In this document: in pieces, positions 1-7,156 of the stretch
Layout: the number at the start of each line of letters is the position of its first letter
Numbering within the stretch: the first letter of the stretch is position 1
Origin: Candidatus Mediterraneibacter gallistercoris
Lineage (GTDB): Bacteria; Bacillota_A; Clostridia; Lachnospirales; Lachnospiraceae
Direction: 5' to 3'
DNA length: 16,121 bases
Assembly (NCBI GenBank): GCA_019119745.1
Contig: DWWI01000220.1
Coordinates: 1 to 16,121 of the forward strand
Notes under the pieces: generated by a model
Told to the model about the DNA's origin: nothing
The model's database searches: none
What the model saw: the letters and a program-made list of their open reading frames with translations, nothing else
Position numbers and translations under genes: made by a program

Positions 1-8
1 GGAAATGG

Positions 9-34
9 GTAATCCCCGGTGAATGCCGGATTAC
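9..34. other. Stem-loop upstream of acpP
   Basis: GTAATCC at 9-15 pairs perfectly with GGATTAC at 28-34 around a 12-nt loop. No T-tract follows, so a classical terminator is not supported. It could be the tail of an upstream transcript or part of a leader for acpP. Nothing else in the first 74 bases is recognisable, and the operon promoter is not visible here. Confidence 0.3.
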
Positions 35-74
35 ATATACAAAGTATTTTCATTTAAGAAAGGAAAAGAAAACC

Positions 75-299
75 ATGTTAGAGAAGATCAAAGAAATCGT
101 AGCAGAGTCATTAAACGCAGACGTTGACACACTTACAGAGGAGACATCCTTCAAAGATGATCTTGGAGCTGATTCCCTGGATCTGTTTGAGATGGTAATG
201 GCATTCGAGGAAGAGTTCGAGGTTGAGATCCCGTCTGAGGATCTGGAGCAGATCAATACGATCGGCGATGTTGTAAAATATCTTGAGGCACACAAATAA
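75..299 (+). CDS. acpP: Acyl carrier protein
   Basis: This 74-residue acidic protein has the usual ACP length. It carries growing acyl chains on a phosphopantetheine arm and serves every enzyme of the cytosolic type II fatty-acid synthase. The attachment motif is D33-S34-L35 within GADSLDL; S34 is the serine that the holo-ACP synthase modifies. The four-helix ACP sequence is recognisable throughout, with an acidic helix II after S34 (LFEMVMAFEEEFE). The ATG at 75 is preceded by an AAAGGA-type ribosome binding site at about 59-64. The reading frame stays open upstream to the window edge, but the N-terminus MLEKIKEIV is the normal family start. It is the first gene of the fab cluster in this window, 37 nt before fabK. 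Identification is very secure. Confidence 0.97.
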   Translation: MLEKIKEIVAESLNADVDTLTEETSFKDDLGADSLDLFEMVMAFEEEFEVEIPSEDLEQINTIGDVVKYLEAHK

Positions 300-336
300 G
301 ACTGATTCATTTTAAGAGAAAGAAAGGTTGTAGAGT

Positions 337-1275
337 ATGAAAACAAAAGTAACCGAATTATTAGGAATTGAATATCCGATCATTCAGGGAGGAATGGCCT
401 GGGTTGCTGAGTATCATCTTGCAGCCGCCGTATCCGAAGCCGGCGGCTTGGGACTGATCGGTGCTGCGAGTGCGCCGGCTGACTGGGTGCGTGAACAGGT
501 CAGAGAAGCAAAGAAGCTCACTGACAAGCCATTTGGAGTAAATATCATGCTGATGAGTCCTTATGCGGACGATGTGGCAAAGGTTATCGTGGAGGAAGGC
601 GTAAAAGTTGTTACAACAGGCGCGGGTTCTCCGGAAAAATATATGAAGATGTGGAAAGAAGCCGGAGTCAAGGTAATCCCGGTTATCGCATCCGTAGCGC
701 TTGCAAAGCGTATGGAGAGATGCGGAGCTGACGCACTTGTTGCAGAGGGAACAGAGGCCGGCGGACATATCGGTGAGAATACGACAATGGTACTTGTACC
801 GCAGGTCGTAGATGCGGTGAGTGTTCCGGTTATCGCAGCGGGCGGTATTGCCGACGGAAGAGGAATCGCGGCGGCATTTATGCTTGGCGCCCAGGGCGTG
901 CAGATGGGAACCCACTTTGTGGTTACGAATGAATCTCAGGTTCATGAAAATTATAAAGATATGATCATCAAGGCAAGAGATATCGACTCAAGAGTAACAG
1001 GACGTTCGACAGGACATCCGGTACGTGCCCTGAGAAATCAGATGACAAAAGAATACTTAAAGAAAGAACAGGAAGGCGCTCCGTTCGAGGAGCTGGAGCT
1101 TTTGACACTGGGCGGATTAAGACGTGCGGTTGTAGACGGTGATGTGAAGACAGGAAGCGTAATGGCAGGACAGATCGCAGGTATGGTCAAAGAAAAGATG
1201 TCATGCCATGACCTGATCCAGAAACTGGTAAAAGAGACAGATGACCTGATCGGAGGCAAAGGTTTCTATGAGTAA
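337..1275 (+). CDS. fabK: Enoyl-ACP reductase II (FabK), FMN-dependent
   Basis: This 312-residue TIM-barrel flavoprotein reduces trans-2-enoyl-ACP to acyl-ACP, the last step of each elongation round. It is the NADH/FMN-type alternative to FabI. The N-terminus MKTKVTELLGIEYPIIQGGMAW and the segment KPFGVNIMLMSP closely match my recollection of streptococcal FabK. The conserved His is H144 in EAGGHIG, and the FMN-phosphate region is seen in VPVIAAGGIADG (163-174) and QMGTHFV (189-195). The C-terminal GSVMAGQIAGMV is also typical of FabK and is absent from the second paralogue at 8963. An AAAGG ribosome site precedes the ATG by about 10 nt. Its stop overlaps the fabD start (ATGAGTAA), which suggests translational coupling. 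No FabI is seen in the window. Confidence 0.95.
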   Translation: MKTKVTELLGIEYPIIQGGMAWVAEYHLAAAVSEAGGLGLIGAASAPADWVREQVREAKKLTDKPFGVNIMLMSPYADDVAKVIVEEGVKVVTTGAGSPEKYMKMWKEAGVKVIPVIASVALAKRMERCGADALVAEGTEAGGHIGENTTMVLVPQVVDAVSVPVIAAGGIADGRGIAAAFMLGAQGVQMGTHFVVTNESQVHENYKDMIIKARDIDSRVTGRSTGHPVRALRNQMTKEYLKKEQEGAPFEELELLTLGGLRRAVVDGDVKTGSVMAGQIAGMVKEKMSCHDLIQKLVKETDDLIGGKGFYE

Positions 1276-2188
1276 GATCGCATTTATGTTCCCGGGACAG
1301 GGAGCACAGAAAGCCGGAATGGGCAAAGATTTTTATGAACAGAGTGAAACAGCAAGGAAAGTCATCGATAAGGCGACGGAACTGCTGGATATAGATATGA
1401 AAGCGTTATGCTTTGAAGAAAATGATAAGCTGGACCAGACGGAGTATACACAGGCAGCGCTTGTGACTGTCTGTCTGGCAATGGAGCATGTATTAAGAGA
1501 GCGGGGCTTAAAGGCTGACGTGACAGCTGGTTTAAGTCTTGGCGAGTACTGTGCGATCGCATCGGCAGGCGGTATGAGCACGGAGGATGCGATCACGACA
1601 GTGAGAAAGCGCGGTATCCTTATGCAGAACGCGGTGCCGGGCGGAAAAGGAACGATGGCGGCAGTGCTGGGCATGAAAGGCGAGGATATCGAGAAAGTCG
1701 TTGATCCGATAGACGGTGTGACGATCGCCAATTACAACTGTCCGGGCCAGATTGTTATCACAGGATGGAAAGAGAGCGTGGAGAAAGCTTCTGAGGAGCT
1801 GAAAGCTGCCGGAGCAAAGAGAGTAATGCCGCTCAATGTAAGCGGCCCGTTCCACTCTCCGATGCTGGAAGAGGCCGGAAGAGAACTGGGACAGGTGCTT
1901 GCAGGCGTGCAGCTTTCCCCGCTTGAGATACCTTACGTGACAAATGTAACGGCAGAATACGTGACGGATATTTCCGAGACAAAAGCGCTTCTGGCAAAAC
2001 AGGTGGCATCATCTGTGCGCTGGCAGCAGAGCGTAGAGAATATGATCGCCGACGGAGTGGATACGTTCGTAGAGATCGGACCGGGCAGAACGCTGGCAGG
2101 ATTTATGCGAAAGATCAACCGTGACGTGAAAGTATACAATGTCGGTACATGGGAAGATGTAGACAAGGTGGTAAGTGAATTATGTTAA
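1268..2188 (+). CDS. fabD: Malonyl-CoA:ACP malonyltransferase
   Basis: This 306-residue enzyme transfers malonyl groups from malonyl-CoA to ACP, giving the extender unit for the FabF condensing enzyme. Visible family features are GQGAQ at 10-14, the nucleophile S90 in GLSLGEY, the carboxylate-binding arginine near R115 in VRKRG, and the catalytic H196 in GPFHSPM. Length and motif spacing match the E. coli enzyme within a few residues. The start codon lies inside the end of fabK (8-nt overlap) and the stop overlaps fabG by 7 nt. The three proteins are therefore probably made by coupled translation in similar amounts. I see no oddities. Confidence 0.97.
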   Translation: MSKIAFMFPGQGAQKAGMGKDFYEQSETARKVIDKATELLDIDMKALCFEENDKLDQTEYTQAALVTVCLAMEHVLRERGLKADVTAGLSLGEYCAIASAGGMSTEDAITTVRKRGILMQNAVPGGKGTMAAVLGMKGEDIEKVVDPIDGVTIANYNCPGQIVITGWKESVEKASEELKAAGAKRVMPLNVSGPFHSPMLEEAGRELGQVLAGVQLSPLEIPYVTNVTAEYVTDISETKALLAKQVASSVRWQQSVENMIADGVDTFVEIGPGRTLAGFMRKINRDVKVYNVGTWEDVDKVVSELC

Positions 2189-2922
2189 ATGGAAAAGTTG
2201 CTGTAGTAACAGGCGCTTCCAGAGGAATCGGAAGAGCAATCGCCATAAAGCTTGCATCCGAGGGCGCTACAGTAGTGATCAACTACAACGGCTCTAAAGA
2301 GCGCGCAGAAGAAGTGAAAAAAGAGATTGAGGACAACGGCGGAACTGCCGAGATCAGACAGTGCAACGTATCTGATTTCCACGCCTGCGAAGAGATGTTC
2401 AAAGAGATCATCGCAACATTCGGAAGAGTGGATATCCTTGTAAATAATGCGGGTATCACAAGGGACGGTCTTCTTATGAAGATGACAGAGGAGGACTATG
2501 ACGCGGTTCTCAACACGAACCTGAAAGGAACATTTAACTGCATCCGCTTCGTAGCGCGTCAGATGATCAAACAGCGCGGCGGACGCATCATCAATATGGC
2601 GTCGGTATCCGGAGTACTTGGAAATGCAGGACAGGCAAACTATTCTGCGTCAAAAGCGGGCGTGATCGGACTCACAAAGTCTGCTGCAAGAGAGCTTGCA
2701 AGCCGGGGAATCACGGTAAACGCGATCGCTCCGGGATTTATCAATACAGAGATGACGGAAGTGCTTTCAGATAAAGTAAAAGAGGGCGCTGTGGCACAGA
2801 TTCCGCTGGGTAAATTCGGAGAGACAGAAGATATCGCAAATGCAGCGGCATTTCTGGCAGGCGACGGAGCACGCTATATAACAGGACAGGTGCTCAACGT
2901 AGACGGCGGAATGGCCATGTGA
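2182..2922 (+). CDS. fabG: 3-oxoacyl-ACP reductase
   Basis: This 246-residue short-chain dehydrogenase reduces 3-ketoacyl-ACP to 3-hydroxyacyl-ACP with NADPH. The Rossmann glycine motif TGASRGIG is at 10-17 and the NNAG motif at 88-91. The catalytic set N113, S141, Y154 and K158 lies in the expected order (SVSG, then QANYSASK), three residues later than in E. coli FabG. The C-terminal [12 protein letters not shown] is the typical FabG ending. It overlaps fabD by 7 nt (ATGTTAA). It is followed by a 403-nt non-coding spacer that begins with a strong stem-loop only 10 nt after the TGA stop, which is unusual inside an otherwise compact operon. Confidence 0.97.
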   Translation: MLNGKVAVVTGASRGIGRAIAIKLASEGATVVINYNGSKERAEEVKKEIEDNGGTAEIRQCNVSDFHACEEMFKEIIATFGRVDILVNNAGITRDGLLMKMTEEDYDAVLNTNLKGTFNCIRFVARQMIKQRGGRIINMASVSGVLGNAGQANYSASKAGVIGLTKSAARELASRGITVNAIAPGFINTEMTEVLSDKVKEGAVAQIPLGKFGETEDIANAAAFLAGDGARYITGQVLNVDGGMAM

Positions 2923-2931
2923 TTTAAGTGA

Positions 2932-3053
2932 GACCTGCATCGCGAGAAAGAAAGGAGCATGCAGAGGTATCTGCAAATGATCATTTCTTTCTCGCGATAT
3001 TGGGCGAATGCCCTCAGTGAGATGAAGCGAAGCGGAATCGAACTGAGCAGGTC
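2932..3053 (+). repeat. Structured multibranched spacer element, copy 1
   Basis: The element can fold into nested helices placed end to end. The closing stem is GACCTGC (2932-2938) with GCAGGTC (3047-3053). A perfect 15-bp stem follows (2939-2953 with 2984-2998), topped by TGCAGA/TCTGCA (2960-2965 with 2970-2975). Next come the hairpin GGGC-gaat-GCCC (3002-3013) and a hairpin closed by TCAGT (3014-3018) and ACTGA (3042-3046), which holds GAGATGAA (3019-3026) opposite GGAATCGA (3034-3041). The second copy at 5089-5222 has the same order of helices with different, compensated stem bases. The strand is assumed from the operon direction; the function is unknown. Confidence 0.6.
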
Positions 3054-3325
3054 GGAGCAGGTTTCTGCGGACGCGCTTCCGCTCGGGCCGGAACGCAGCG
3101 GTACGTAAGGCCGCAAAGGACGCGGCCTAAGTGCCGGCGTTCCTCTACGGTCCTTAGTGACAACACAGACCGTTCCGGCTGCGTTATCGCAAAACGGGAA
3201 CTTGGTTTTAGCGGAAGCTGATACGGAAAGGGGCGCGTGATCCTGGGGGAAGCAGGATCGTGTGAGATAGTTTGGTTTAGAGGTGACGGGCGTTTGGCCT
3301 GTCCCGGAAAGGGATAGATTTAGAT
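3054..3325 (+). other. GC-rich structured spacer before fabF
   Basis: There is no convincing gene in this stretch. It begins with a second GAGCAGGT (3055-3062) repeating the one at 3045-3052. A long hairpin follows: GGAACGC (3090-3096) with GCGTTCC (3137-3143), CGGTAC with GTGCCG, and AGGCCGC (3108-3114) with GCGGCCT (3122-3128). An alternative stem, GCCGGAACG (3087-3095) with CGTTCCGGC (3171-3179), would exclude that hairpin. Further hairpins are GATCCTG/CAGGATC (3239-3245 with 3253-3259) and GACGGGC/GCCTGTC (3285-3291 with 3297-3303), the latter ending just before the fabF ribosome site. No clear promoter or T-tract terminator was found. Confidence 0.5.
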
Positions 3326-4567
3326 ATGGAAAAGAGAAGAGTTGTAGTAACCGGGCTTGGGGCTGTGACGCCGATTGGAAACACTGTGGAGGAGTTCTGG
3401 GCCAGTATAAAGGAAGGCAAGGTCGGAATCGGACCGATCACGAAGTTTGATGCTTCTGATTTTAAAGTTAAGATTGCGGCTGAGGTAAAGGGATTTGTCG
3501 CAAAAGAGCGAATGGACTTTAAGGCTGCAAAGAGAATGGAGCCTTTTTCGCAGTATGCGGTTGCTGCCGCAAAAGAGGCGTTTGCGGATTCCGGCATTGA
3601 TATGGAGAAAGAAGATCCGTACAGAGCAGGAGTAATTGTCGGTTCCGGTATCGGAAGTCTGCAGTGTGTGGAAACCAATTATGAGAAAATTATCACAAAA
3701 GGTCCGAACAAGGTGAATCCGCTCATGGTTCCGCTCATGATCTCCAACATGGCAGCAGGCAATATTTCTATCCAGCTCGGACTGAAAGGCAAATGTACAA
3801 ACGTTGTTACAGCATGTGCATCCGGCACGCACTGCATCGGAGACGCGCTCCGTGCGATCCAGTATGGAGATGCAGACGTAATGGTTGCAGGAGGCACAGA
3901 AGCTTCCGTATGCCCGACAGGAATTGCCGGATTTACAGCGCTGACTGCTCTGTCTACAACAAATGATCCGGAGCATGCTTCCCGTCCGTTTGACAAGGAC
4001 AGAGACGGATTTGTTCTCGGAGAAGGTTCCGGTATTGTAGTGCTTGAGGAGCTGGAACACGCAAAGGCAAGAGGCGCTAAAATTTATGCGGAGCTTGTCG
4101 GATACGGAGCTACCGGTGATGCATATCATATCACATCTCCGGCTGAGGATGGAGAAGGCGCCGGAATGGCTATGAAACTTGCCATGAAAGAGGCGGGTGT
4201 GGCTCCGGAGCAGATTGATTACATCAATGCTCATGGAACAAGTACGCACCACAACGATCTGTTCGAGACAAGGGCGATCAAATATGCCCTTGGCGATGCG
4301 GCAAAGAATGTTTCCATTAACTCTACAAAATCCATGATCGGACATCTGCTCGGCGCAGCAGGCGGTGTTGAATTCGTAGTCTGCGTAAAGAGCATTCAGG
4401 ACGGATTTATCCATCAGACTGTAGGTACCGAGAATGTAGATCCGGAGTGCGATCTGGACTATACAGTAGGCGCACCGGTAGAGAAAGATGTAAATTATGT
4501 TCTGACGAATTCTCTTGGGTTTGGCGGACACAATGCGACACTGTTGTTGAAAAAATATGAAGGGTAA
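3326..4567 (+). CDS. fabF: 3-oxoacyl-ACP synthase II
   Basis: This 413-residue thiolase-fold condensing enzyme joins malonyl-ACP to acyl-ACP, extending the chain by two carbons. The Cys-His-His triad is complete: C164 in TACASGTH, H303 in NAHGTST and H340 in MIGHLLGAAG, with K335 nearby. The N-terminus RRVVVTGLGAVTPIG and C-terminus NSLGFGGHNATLLL are typical of FabF. The FabH triad Cys-His-Asn is not present. The nearest ribosome-binding sequence is AAAGGG around 3308-3313, about 12 nt before the ATG. This is a longer gap than usual and it directly follows a hairpin, so initiation may be weak or structure-dependent. It is separated from accB by only 12 nt. Confidence 0.96.
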   Translation: MEKRRVVVTGLGAVTPIGNTVEEFWASIKEGKVGIGPITKFDASDFKVKIAAEVKGFVAKERMDFKAAKRMEPFSQYAVAAAKEAFADSGIDMEKEDPYRAGVIVGSGIGSLQCVETNYEKIITKGPNKVNPLMVPLMISNMAAGNISIQLGLKGKCTNVVTACASGTHCIGDALRAIQYGDADVMVAGGTEASVCPTGIAGFTALTALSTTNDPEHASRPFDKDRDGFVLGEGSGIVVLEELEHAKARGAKIYAELVGYGATGDAYHITSPAEDGEGAGMAMKLAMKEAGVAPEQIDYINAHGTSTHHNDLFETRAIKYALGDAAKNVSINSTKSMIGHLLGAAGGVEFVVCVKSIQDGFIHQTVGTENVDPECDLDYTVGAPVEKDVNYVLTNSLGFGGHNATLLLKKYEG

Positions 4568-4579
4568 GAGGTGCGTGCA

Positions 4580-5089
4580 ATGAAAGTTGAACAGGTATTG
4601 GAATTAGTAAAAGCTGTTTCAGATTCTGAACTTACAGAATTTAAATATGAGGAAGACGGAGTAAAGCTTTCTCTTAAGAAAACGAGTGACAAGATTGTTC
4701 AGGTACCGGCACCTGCTGCTCCGGTAGCAGCGCCTGTAATCGCACCGGCAGTAATGCCTGCTGCACCGGTTCCGGCAGCTGCACCGGCGGCTCCGGCAAA
4801 TGCGCCGGCAGAGGCTCCGGCAGCAGCTCAGGAGACAGGAGATGACATGCCGGCAGGCAATGTAGTAAAATCTCCGCTTGTCGGAACATTCTATGCAGCT
4901 CCGGCTGAGGATGCAGAGCCTTTTGTAAAAGTAGGCGACAGCGTAAAAGAAGGCCAGGTACTGGCAATTGTAGAAGCAATGAAGCTGATGAACGAGATCG
5001 AAAGCGACTTTACAGGAACTGTAAAAGAAATACTCGTAGAAAACGGCCAGGGCGTAGAATTCGGCCAGCCACTCTTTGTAATAGGCTAG
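4580..5089 (+). CDS. accB: Acetyl-CoA carboxylase biotin carboxyl carrier protein
   Basis: With the start at ATG 4580 the protein has 169 residues. A GTG at 4571 is in frame, but the AAGAGG ribosome site at 4566-4571 would overlap it and suits 4580. The N-terminal part (1-35) with [21 protein letters not shown] is typical of AccB. Residues 42-88 form a long Ala/Pro-rich flexible linker. The C-terminal lipoyl-type domain carries the biotinylation motif EAMKLM, with K135 as the modified lysine. It shuttles the carboxyl group between AccC and the AccDA carboxyltransferase. It lies between fabF and fabZ, apart from accC, and its TAG stop forms the first base of the next inverted repeat. Confidence 0.96.
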   Translation: MKVEQVLELVKAVSDSELTEFKYEEDGVKLSLKKTSDKIVQVPAPAAPVAAPVIAPAVMPAAPVPAAAPAAPANAPAEAPAAAQETGDDMPAGNVVKSPLVGTFYAAPAEDAEPFVKVGDSVKEGQVLAIVEAMKLMNEIESDFTGTVKEILVENGQGVEFGQPLFVIG

Positions 5090-5222
5090 TCCGCATGCGC
5101 TGCGGAGCAGAACGCTGTGGCAGGCTTGTCTGCCGACAGCGTTCTGACCTGCAGCATATGGCGACAGCCCCACAGCGAGATGAAGCTGCAAAGCAGAGGA
5201 ATCGAGCTGTAGGCATGCGGAC
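5089..5222 (+). repeat. Structured multibranched spacer element, copy 2
   Basis: This element shares the architecture of 2932-3053 but has different stem sequences. The closing stem is GTCCGCATGC (5089-5098) with GCATGCGGAC (5213-5222). The long hairpin has GCTGC/GCAGC (5099-5103 with 5151-5155), CAGAACGCTGT/ACAGCGTTCTG (5108-5118 with 5136-5146) and GGCAG/CTGCC. Next are the short hairpin GGC-gaca-GCC (5160-5169) and a hairpin closed by ACAGC (5172-5176) and GCTGT (5206-5210) holding GAGATGAA (5177-5184) opposite GGAATCGA (5198-5205). It starts on the last base of the accB stop codon and ends shortly before the fabZ ribosome site. Confidence 0.6.
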
Positions 5223-5242
5223 GGAAGAAAGGAAGCAGAATC

Positions 5243-5674
5243 ATGAACAGTTTAAATGTAGAACAGATCCAGGAGATCATCCCCCACAGACACCCGTTTC
5301 TCCTCATTGACAAGATCGAGGACTACGAGCCGGGACAGTATGCAGTGGGATATAAAGCAGTGACATACAGGGAAGACTTCTTCCGCGGACATTTCCCGCA
5401 GAAGGCGGTAATGCCGGGCGTACTCATCCTTGAGGCGCTGGCCCAGACGGGCGCGGTCGCAATCTTAAGCATGCCGGAGAACAAGGGCAAGATCGCATTT
5501 TTCGGCGGCGTGCAGAAATGCCGTTTCAAAGGAATGGTATTTCCGGGAGATACACTGAAGCTTGAGACGAAGATTATTAAGAGCAAAGGACCTGTCGGAG
5601 TGGGACAGGCAACGGCATATGTAGACGGAAAGGTAGTTGTCAGTGCAGAGCTGACATTTATGGTAGGAGAGTAA
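5243..5674 (+). CDS. fabZ: 3-hydroxyacyl-ACP dehydratase
   Basis: This 143-residue hot-dog-fold dehydratase converts 3-hydroxyacyl-ACP to trans-2-enoyl-ACP, the substrate of FabK. The family signature is clear: IPHRHPFLLID at 13-23, the catalytic H50 in FRGHFP, and the catalytic E64 in MPGVLILEALAQ. Length is normal for FabZ. AAAGGAAG at 5228-5235 is a good ribosome site for ATG 5243. The gene follows the structured accB-fabZ spacer and is only 7 nt from accC. No FabA-type or FabM isomerase is seen, so the window does not show how, or whether, unsaturated acids are made. Confidence 0.96.
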   Translation: MNSLNVEQIQEIIPHRHPFLLIDKIEDYEPGQYAVGYKAVTYREDFFRGHFPQKAVMPGVLILEALAQTGAVAILSMPENKGKIAFFGGVQKCRFKGMVFPGDTLKLETKIIKSKGPVGVGQATAYVDGKVVVSAELTFMVGE

Positions 5675-5681
5675 GTAAGAG

Positions 5682-7019
5682 ATGATTGGAAAAGTATTGA
5701 TCGCAAATCGCGGAGAAATTGCTGTACGTATTATCCGTGCCTGCAGAGAGATGGGAATTGAGACTGTTGCAGTTTATTCGGAAGCGGACCGCGACGCACT
5801 CCATACACAGCTCGCTGACGAGGCTGTGTGTATCGGGCCGGCTCCGTCTTCTGAGAGCTATCTGAACATGCAGAATATCATCAGTGCGACACTGATTTCC
5901 GGAGCAGACGCTATCCATCCGGGATTCGGTTTCCTTTCTGAGAACAGCAGGTTTGCAGAGCTGTGTGAACAGTGCAACATTACATTTATCGGACCGAAAT
6001 CTCAGGTCATCCAGAGTCTCGGAAATAAATCCGAGGCAAGAAATACAATGATCAACGCAGGCGTTCCGGTTATCCCGGGAAGCAAAGACCCGATCTATGA
6101 TGCGGAAGAAGGCGCAAAGATCGCGGCAGAGATCGGCTACCCGGTTATCGTAAAGGCTGCGCTTGGCGGAGGCGGAAAGGGCATGCGTGTTGCCCAGACA
6201 CCGGAAGAGTTTGAGAACAGTTTTAATACGGCCCAGAAAGAGGCTCAGATGGCATTTGGCGATAATACGATGTATATTGAGCATTTCGTCCAGCATCCCC
6301 GCCATATCGAATTCCAGATCCTCGCAGATGAGCACGGCAATGTGATCCATCTCGGGGAACGTGACTGCTCGATCCAGAGAAATCATCAGAAAATGATCGA
6401 GGAATCACCGTCTATCGCCCTTACTCCGGAACTCCGTGAGAAGATGGGAGAGGCGGCAGTGAAAGCGGCGAAAGCAGCTCATTACACAAATGCGGGAACG
6501 ATCGAATTTCTGCTGGAGAAGAACAATAACTTCTACTTCATGGAAATGAATACAAGAATTCAGGTAGAGCATCCGGTTACAGAGTGGGTGACCGGCATCG
6601 ATCTGGTCAAAGAACAGATCCGTATTGCGGACGGAAAGCCTTTGAGTTATAAACAGGAAGATGTCCACATTACAGGACATGCTATCGAGTGCCGTATCAA
6701 CGCGGAGAATCCGGCGAAGAATTTCCGTCCGTCTCCGGGAACGATCACTGATATGTATCTGCCGGGCGGCAAGGGAGTCCGTATTGATTCCGCAATTTAC
6801 AGCGGGTATACAGTTCCGCCGTATTACGATTCTATGCTGGCTAAACTGATCGTACATGCAAAGAACAGGAACGAGGCTATCCGCAAGATGCGCAGCGCCC
6901 TCGGTGAGGTGATCATAGAGGGAATTGATACCAACGTAGATTATCAGTATGAGATATTAAATCACCCGGATTTTATATCGGGAAATATTGATATCGAGTT
7001 TATTGAGAATTTGGGATAA
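5682..7019 (+). CDS. accC: Biotin carboxylase subunit of acetyl-CoA carboxylase
   Basis: This 445-residue ATP-grasp enzyme carboxylates the biotin on AccB using ATP and bicarbonate. The order is a preATP-grasp fold ([17 protein letters not shown]), the ATP-grasp domain and a C-terminal domain. The glycine-rich loop GGGGKGM is at 162-168. Active-site residues fall at the E. coli numbers: K116, K159, E276, E288, R292 and E296 in TRIQVEHP, and R338 in ECRINAEN. The length matches stand-alone biotin carboxylase rather than acetyl-CoA carboxylases fused to BCCP. It starts 7 nt after fabZ, with its ribosome site probably in the fabZ end. Its TAA stop lies inside the left arm of the large palindrome that follows. 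Confidence 0.97.
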   Translation: MIGKVLIANRGEIAVRIIRACREMGIETVAVYSEADRDALHTQLADEAVCIGPAPSSESYLNMQNIISATLISGADAIHPGFGFLSENSRFAELCEQCNITFIGPKSQVIQSLGNKSEARNTMINAGVPVIPGSKDPIYDAEEGAKIAAEIGYPVIVKAALGGGGKGMRVAQTPEEFENSFNTAQKEAQMAFGDNTMYIEHFVQHPRHIEFQILADEHGNVIHLGERDCSIQRNHQKMIEESPSIALTPELREKMGEAAVKAAKAAHYTNAGTIEFLLEKNNNFYFMEMNTRIQVEHPVTEWVTGIDLVKEQIRIADGKPLSYKQEDVHITGHAIECRINAENPAKNFRPSPGTITDMYLPGGKGVRIDSAIYSGYTVPPYYDSMLAKLIVHAKNRNEAIRKMRSALGEVIIEGIDTNVDYQYEILNHPDFISGNIDIEFIENLG

Positions 7020-7115
7020 CAGTTCAGCCATCTGATGTCAGGAGACGGAGTTATGCCTGCATAAGAATCCGTCGGCTGACAATCAGATGAGCCGGGCGCG
7101 TGCTGAACTGTTATC
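7015..7115. repeat. Large imperfect palindrome filling the accC-accDA spacer
   Basis: GATAACAGTTCAGC (7015-7028, containing the accC stop) pairs perfectly over 14 bp with GCTGAACTGTTATC (7102-7115). Inside, CATCTGATGTCAG (7029-7041) pairs with CTGACAATCAGATG (7076-7089) with one bulged A. GACGGA (7044-7049) pairs with TCCGTC (7068-7073), and TTATG with CATAA at the tip. The right side has a 12-nt unpaired stretch at 7090-7101. No T-tract follows. CTGACA at 7076-7081 could instead pair with TGTCAG at 7119-7124, giving a competing fold. Confidence 0.6.
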
Positions 7116-7156
7116 ATCTGTCAGGGTAATCAGACAATATCAGGAGGTAAGCTCAG

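Noticed and set aside
3014..3046. tRNA T-loop-like sequence (GTTCGATTCC) on the minus strand
   Set aside because: No acceptor stem, D arm or anticodon arm can be formed around it. The similarity comes from the conserved GGAATCGAAC of the spacer element.
3320..4531. A 403-codon open frame antisense to fabF
   Set aside because: It mirrors the codon pattern of fabF, its translation is rich in Cys, Arg and His with no family resemblance, and fabF on the other strand is certain.
5095..5310. A 71-codon + strand frame over the accB-fabZ spacer
   Set aside because: It runs through the inverted-repeat element and into fabZ in another frame. It lacks a ribosome site and has unnatural composition.
5658..6386. 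A 242-codon open frame antisense to the start of accC
   Set aside because: It is a shadow of accC codons. It has no recognisable domain, and accC is unmistakable with every catalytic residue in place.
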